From positions 1 through 9,595 of the forward strand of contig JBCBDU010000069.1 in the NCBI GenBank assembly GCA_038529355.1: a stretch of 9,595 bases of DNA. The letters are read 5' to 3'. This DNA comes from CALBPI01 sp038529355. Its GTDB lineage: Bacteria > Pseudomonadota > Gammaproteobacteria > Steroidobacterales > Woeseiaceae. The notes beneath the pieces were generated by a model. That model did not search any database and was not told the origin of the DNA. It saw only the letters and a list, made by a program, of their open reading frames with translations. The translations under genes and the position numbers were made by a program. Below, piece after piece: positions 6,307 to 9,595 of the stretch (positions within the stretch are counted from its first letter, which is position 1; every line of letters starts with the position of its first letter).

Positions 6307-6335
6307 AGCATAGCGTTGCCGGTCGTCGCTGCCCA
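6307..6335 (-). promoter_or_regulatory. Candidate promoter of the Nramp-like gene
   Basis: On the - strand TGGGCA (6335-6330) and TATGCT (6312-6307) are 17 nt apart, which places the transcript start near 6300, about 29 nt before the ATG. Each hexamer matches consensus at four positions, so the call is tentative. I saw no MntR- or Fur-type palindrome in the 98-bp divergent region. Confidence 0.35.
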
Positions 6336-6369
6336 GTGATGCGGTCTGCGCACGCGAGTAGCCGCCGCA

Positions 6370-7242
6370 ATGTCGTATGCTGTTGCCATGGAATGCGCTT
6401 TGCCAATGCCGCTGGTCAGCACTGAATGGCTGGCAAACAACATCGACGCGGTGCAACTGCGCATCATCGATGCTTCATGGTATCTGCCGGCCGAGCAACG
6501 CGACTCGGCCGCCGAATTCGCGCAGCAGCATGTGCCGGGTGCGCTGTTCTTCGATATTGATCGTATCTGTGATCGGCACAGCGAACTGCCACACATGGCG
6601 CCGGATACTGATGCTTTTGCGACAGCTGTCAGCCGTTTGGGCATTAACAGTGATGATCGAATCGTGGTGTACGACACAGCGGGTTTGTTCTCGGCAGCGC
6701 GCGTATGGTGGCTGTTTCGGTTGATGGGCAGTGCATCGGTGGCTGTTCTGGATGGCGGTTTGCCGAAGTGGTTGGCCGAGGCGCGGCCGACCGACGCTGG
6801 CGATATGCCAATCCCATCGGCGCGGTTCGATGCCGTGTTGCGGGCACAGCACGTGTGCGATCGGCACGCCGTCGCTGCTGCGTTGCGCACAGGCAGTGCG
6901 CAAGTGGTTGATGCTCGACCAGCTGCGCGCTTTGCCGGTTTGGCGCCCGAACCCAGGGCAGGGTTGTCACCGGGGCACATGCCCGGCGCGAAGCAGGTGT
7001 TCTTCAAATCGTTGCTGGCAGACGATGGCACGCTGTTGCCGGTTGATGCGTTGCGGCGCGTGTTCGGCGCGGCAGGTGTTGACCTTGCAGCACCGATTAT
7101 CACCAGTTGTGGTTCCGGCGTTACCGCTGCCGTGTTGTCGCTGGCGCTCGAGGTACTCGGGCATCGCGATCACGCGTTGTACGATGGCTCATGGTCGGAA
7201 TGGGCGGCGACACCCGGTTGCGAGATCATCATAGACGGCTGA
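6370..7242 (+). CDS. sseA: Thiosulfate/3-mercaptopyruvate sulfurtransferase
   Basis: The two-rhodanese-domain enzyme transfers sulfane sulfur from a donor, typically 3-mercaptopyruvate, through a cysteine persulfide to thiols or cyanide. It is usually cytosolic. The 290-residue reading has an inactive N-terminal rhodanese domain (about 14-140, with LRIIDASWYLP and YDTAGLFSAARVWWLF) and a catalytic C-terminal domain (about 160-288). The active-site loop is CGSGVTA with Cys247. This is the mercaptopyruvate-type signature; thiosulfate rhodaneses have CRKGVTA. VVDARPAARF (179-188), PGHMPGAKQV (201-210) and YDGSWSEW (271-278) are also family features. The start is uncertain: ATG at 6370, 6388 and 6406 are in frame, none has a good Shine-Dalgarno, and homologues usually begin close to the PLVSTEWL segment that follows the third. 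The gene is divergent from the Nramp-like gene. Confidence 0.9.
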   Translation: MSYAVAMECALPMPLVSTEWLANNIDAVQLRIIDASWYLPAEQRDSAAEFAQQHVPGALFFDIDRICDRHSELPHMAPDTDAFATAVSRLGINSDDRIVVYDTAGLFSAARVWWLFRLMGSASVAVLDGGLPKWLAEARPTDAGDMPIPSARFDAVLRAQHVCDRHAVAAALRTGSAQVVDARPAARFAGLAPEPRAGLSPGHMPGAKQVFFKSLLADDGTLLPVDALRRVFGAAGVDLAAPIITSCGSGVTAAVLSLALEVLGHRDHALYDGSWSEWAATPGCEIIIDG

Positions 7243-7250
7243 CCGGCTGT

Positions 7251-7273
7251 CTAATGCGCAATCTCGACATTAG
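7251..7273. repeat. Dyad upstream of the caiB-type promoter
   Basis: CTAATG (7251-7256) and CATTAG (7268-7273) form a perfect 6-bp inverted repeat with 11 nt between the arms. It ends immediately before the -35 at 7274. That position suits an activator or repressor site for the downstream operon. No T-run follows the repeat, so it is unlikely to be the terminator of the sulfurtransferase gene. Confidence 0.45.
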
Positions 7274-7302
7274 TTGATCAGAATAAGACCTATCGTTATA
7301 TT
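7274..7302 (+). promoter_or_regulatory. Sigma70-type promoter of the CoA-transferase/HyuA operon
   Basis: TTGATC (7274-7279) and TATATT (7297-7302) are separated by exactly 17 bp, matching consensus at 4/6 and 5/6 positions. Transcription should begin near 7309, giving a leader of about 66 nt before the ATG at 7375. The surrounding sequence is AT-rich compared with the flanking genes. Confidence 0.7.
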
Positions 7303-7320
7303 AATAGAGCTAATAAGACC
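7282..7320. repeat. Perfect 9-bp direct repeat straddling the -10
   Basis: AATAAGACC occurs at 7282-7290 (within the promoter spacer) and again at 7312-7320 (just after the expected start site), 30 bp start to start, about three helical turns. Same-face placement around the -10 is what a repressor with tandem half-sites would need. No regulator gene is visible next to it in the window. Confidence 0.55.
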
Positions 7321-7326
7321 AACACC

Positions 7327-7347
7327 GATCCTGCGCGTGCGCGGATC
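7327..7347 (+). promoter_or_regulatory. Leader hairpin or palindrome before the CoA-transferase gene
   Basis: GATCC (7327-7331) pairs with GGATC (7343-7347), and inside it GCG pairs with CGC around a CGTG loop, leaving one bulged T. It would form a GC-rich hairpin in the 5' leader, ending 27 nt before the start codon. No T-run follows, so it is not an intrinsic terminator. It could affect mRNA stability or be an operator. Confidence 0.4.
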
Positions 7348-7374
7348 TCGCAGCACACGGGAAGCCAGCCAGCT

Positions 7375-8577
7375 ATGAGCGATTTGCCGCCGCGTCAGGG
7401 TCCGCTGACCGATATACGTGTGGTCGAGCTCGGCCAACTCATTGCCGGTCCGTACTGCGGGCAGCTGATGGCCGACATGGGCGCCGATGTCATCAAGGTA
7501 GAGCCGCCCGGCAAGGGCGACCCGATGCGGGTTTGGGGTCGCGGTGACTATCCGCTGTGGTGGAGCGTGTGTGCGCGCAATAAGCGATGCGTGACCGCCA
7601 ATCTGCGCGTCGACGAAGGCCAGGACCTTGTCAGGCAGCTCATCACGGGTGCCGACATGGTGCTCGAGAATTTTCGGCCCGGCACGATGGAAAAATGGGG
7701 TCTGGGCTACGACGAACTGGTCAAAATCAATCCGCGGATCATCATGATTCGCGTGTCTGGCTACGGTCAGACCGGACCCTACTCGAAACGCGCCGGCTAT
7801 GCCGCGATCGGCGAGGCCATGGGTGGCATGCGGTATCTGTGCGGCGAGCCTGATCGCCAACCCAGCCGTGCGGGTCTGTCGATCGGAGACACATTGGCAG
7901 CAACGTTCGCTTGCAATGGTGCGTTGGCGGCGCTGCACCATCGCGATCGTACTGGCGAAGGGCAGGTCATCGATGCGTCCATTTACGAATCCGTGCTGAA
8001 TGTCATGGAAGCGACAATTCCGGAGTACGTCGTCAGCGACTACATTCGCGAGCGTTCCGGATCGACGCTGCCGAACGTTGCACCTTCGAACATTTACGAC
8101 TGCAAGGACGGCATCTTTCTGATCGCGGCGAATCAGGACACCGTCTTTGCGCGATTGGTGGAAAAAATGGGTCAGCCGGAGCTGGCCGAAGATCCGCGTT
8201 TCGTCGGGCATACCGAACGTGGCGCCAACTATCTGGAGCTCGACGACATCATCAATGCGTGGACGCGACAGCATACAGTTGCCGACGTAGATCGCATGAT
8301 GCAGGAGGCTGGTGTGCCGGCCGGCAAGATCTATCGTGCGCCCGAGATGCTGGAAGATCCGCATTTTGCAGCGCGCGAGGCTATTGTTGCGACGCCGACC
8401 GACGAGTGGCCAGCGCTGAGGATGCAAAACGTGTTTCCGAAAATGTCGAAAACACAAGGCACGATTCGCTGGCCGGGCAACACCACGATCGGGGCGCACA
8501 ATCAGGAAGTGTATGGTGGCGAGCTCGGCTTCAGCGACGCGCAGCTCGACAGCATGCGCGCGGCGAACATTATCTAG
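7375..8577 (+). CDS. CaiB/BaiF class III acyl-CoA transferase
   Basis: Family III CoA-transferases move CoA between a CoA-thioester and a free carboxylic acid through an aspartyl-CoA anhydride. The 400-residue length is typical. The N-terminal Rossmann-like part has LTDIRVVELGQLIAGPYCGQ (split as LTDIRVVELG and QLIAGPYCGQ, 11-30) and GADVIKVEPPGKGDPMR (36-52). VLENFRPGTMEKWGLGYDEL is a family signature near 96-115. The catalytic Asp is Asp172 in GLSIGDTLAAT, corresponding to Asp169 of formyl-CoA transferase. GEGQVIDASIYESVL (near residues 193-210) is the next conserved block. A weak GGGA lies 12 nt before the ATG. The next gene begins 37 nt after the stop on the same strand, so they likely form an operon. 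The acid and CoA donors cannot be deduced; Frc, CaiB, BaiF and many unassigned members look alike. Confidence 0.93.
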   Translation: MSDLPPRQGPLTDIRVVELGQLIAGPYCGQLMADMGADVIKVEPPGKGDPMRVWGRGDYPLWWSVCARNKRCVTANLRVDEGQDLVRQLITGADMVLENFRPGTMEKWGLGYDELVKINPRIIMIRVSGYGQTGPYSKRAGYAAIGEAMGGMRYLCGEPDRQPSRAGLSIGDTLAATFACNGALAALHHRDRTGEGQVIDASIYESVLNVMEATIPEYVVSDYIRERSGSTLPNVAPSNIYDCKDGIFLIAANQDTVFARLVEKMGQPELAEDPRFVGHTERGANYLELDDIINAWTRQHTVADVDRMMQEAGVPAGKIYRAPEMLEDPHFAAREAIVATPTDEWPALRMQNVFPKMSKTQGTIRWPGNTTIGAHNQEVYGGELGFSDAQLDSMRAANII

Positions 8578-8614
8578 CGGTGTGCAAACACCATGACAGC
8601 ATCGAGGATTGACT

Positions 8615-9595
8615 ATGACGTTTCGATTGGGGGTTGATGTTGGCGGTACGTTTACCGACTTGTTGTTGGTGGATGAAACGTCGGGAAAAACGTTCATGGC
8701 CAAGGTGCCGTCGACGCCGGCCGATTCTTCGATCGGTGTGCTCAATGGTATCGAGCGCATTTGCACGCAGTCGGGTATCGATCCGCGACATATCGCGCAA
8801 GTGATGCACGGCACGACGGTGGCAACCAACGCCGTGCTCACCGGCAAAGGTGCCAAGGTTGGCTTGATTACGACCAAAGGTTATCGACAAACCTTGCAAG
8901 TGGCTCGCTCATTTTGTCCGGGTGGTTTGGGCGGCTGGGTCAGCTACATGAAAGCGCCATTGTTGGCACCGTTGGAACTCACGATCGAAGCCGACGAACG
9001 CATGGGTGCCGATGGGAACATCGTCAAGCCACTCGATATCGACGCACTGCGTGCCGATATGCAGGCGCTGGCGCACACCGGTGAGGTGCAAGCGCTCACG
9101 GTGTGCCTGATCAACTCCTACATTAACGGCACGCACGAAGCGCAGGTCAAGAAGCTGGCTGAAGACGTGTTCGGGGATATCCCGATTTCGATCAGTAGCG
9201 AAGTCGTGCCGGAAATGCAGGAATACGAACGCACCGAAACAACCGTCGTGAACTCGTTCGTACGTCCGCAAGTATCCAACTACGTGAGCAATCTGAAGAC
9301 GTCGCTCGAACAACAGATGGGCGACAACGTGAAGCTTGCGATCCTGCGCTCGGACGGCGGACTTGCGTCGGCGCGTGCGTCAGCGGAATCGCCGGTCAAC
9401 CTGCTGATGTCCGGTCCGGCTGGCGGCGTAGCGGGCGCCATGTATTTTTGTCAACGTGGCGGGTTCGCCAACATTCTGACGTTTGACATGGGCGGCACGT
9501 CGACTGACGTAGCGCTGATCCAGAATGGCGAGGCACGTATTCGTCGTGAAACACGCGTCGGCGATGTCACTGTGCGCGCACCGTCGATTGATGTG
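8615..9595 (+). CDS. hyuA: HyuA-type hydantoinase/oxoprolinase subunit A, N-terminal part (cut by window edge)
   Basis: The HyuA family includes the ATP-dependent subunits of N-methylhydantoinase, 5-oxoprolinase and the acetone and acetophenone carboxylases, which normally work with a HyuB partner. ATG at 8615 has a strong GAGGA (8604-8608) at 6-nt spacing. The visible 327 codons stay open to the last base. The actin-like ATP-binding motifs are present: GVDVGGTFTD (6-15), HGTTVATNAVL (65-75), EMQEYERTETT (200-210), LRSDGGLAS (244-252), LMSGPAGGVAG (264-274) and TFDMGGTSTDVA (289-300). These cover the Hydant_A_N domain and the start of the Hydantoinase_A domain. Full family members are about 680-720 residues, so roughly half is missing beyond the edge; a HyuB gene may follow. 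Substrate is unknown. Confidence 0.93.
   Translation, partial: MTFRLGVDVGGTFTDLLLVDETSGKTFMAKVPSTPADSSIGVLNGIERICTQSGIDPRHIAQVMHGTTVATNAVLTGKGAKVGLITTKGYRQTLQVARSFCPGGLGGWVSYMKAPLLAPLELTIEADERMGADGNIVKPLDIDALRADMQALAHTGEVQALTVCLINSYINGTHEAQVKKLAEDVFGDIPISISSEVVPEMQEYERTETTVVNSFVRPQVSNYVSNLKTSLEQQMGDNVKLAILRSDGGLASARASAESPVNLLMSGPAGGVAGAMYFCQRGGFANILTFDMGGTSTDVALIQNGEARIRRETRVGDVTVRAPSIDV

Noticed and set aside
5967..7103. 378-codon open frame on the - strand
   Set aside because: It overlaps the sulfurtransferase gene (antisense) and the start of the transporter in another frame. The product is low-complexity, rich in Ala, Arg and Ser, without family motifs.
7911..8612. 233-codon + strand frame overlapping the CoA-transferase
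   Set aside because: It is a frame shadow, rich in Arg, Ser and Cys, and has no ribosome site. The CoA-transferase frame is intact and contains the catalytic Asp and downstream signatures.
7270..8877. 535-codon open frame on the - strand
   Set aside because: It lies antisense to the CoA-transferase gene, crosses the promoter region and the start of hyuA, and its protein is rich in Arg and His with no recognisable domain. The + strand genes have clear catalytic motifs, so this is a composition artefact.

Overview
This looks like a chromosomal segment from a free-living Gram-negative bacterium, most likely a proteobacterium and possibly a marine gammaproteobacterium. The evidence is moderately GC-rich coding sequence, a Tat-exported PhoX-type phosphatase, a predicted lipoprotein, a PHO-box array and an SseA-type sulfurtransferase. 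No rRNA, tRNA, CRISPR array, insertion sequence or phage gene was seen. The taxonomic placement is inference only.

Layout. Positions 1-281 hold the tail of an unseen upstream unit, a strong rho-independent terminator (86-122) and an AT-rich regulatory zone. A two-gene unit follows on the + strand: a small Cro/C1-type HTH regulator (282-548) overlapping by 11 nt a polytopic membrane protein (538-1128). A symmetric terminator (1161-1190) separates it from a convergent PhoX-family phosphatase (1210-3258, - strand). The phosphatase promoter region carries six heptamers at exactly 11-nt spacing (3391-3452) that read as a triple PHO box on the - strand. On the + strand come an exported Rid-fold lipoprotein (3648-4142) and an unrecognised four-helix membrane protein (4179-4976). 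A divergent pair then follows: an Nramp-superfamily transporter (5048-6271, -) with altered metal-site motifs, and a 3-mercaptopyruvate sulfurtransferase-type enzyme (6370-7242, +). Last is a + strand operon with a clear sigma70-type promoter (7274-7302): a CaiB/BaiF class III CoA-transferase (7375-8577) and the first 327 codons of a HyuA-type ATP-dependent hydantoinase/carboxylase subunit (8615 to the window edge).

How the parts fit. PhoX plus the PHO-box array indicates a PhoB-controlled phosphate-scavenging gene. The HTH/membrane pair looks like a compact autoregulated module with its own candidate operators. The CaiB-HyuA operon suggests a catabolic route in which an acyl substrate is moved between CoA and a free acid and an ATP-dependent HyuA/HyuB-type enzyme acts on the same pathway; the substrate cannot be read from the sequence. 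The remaining genes appear to be single housekeeping or accessory genes with no obvious shared pathway.
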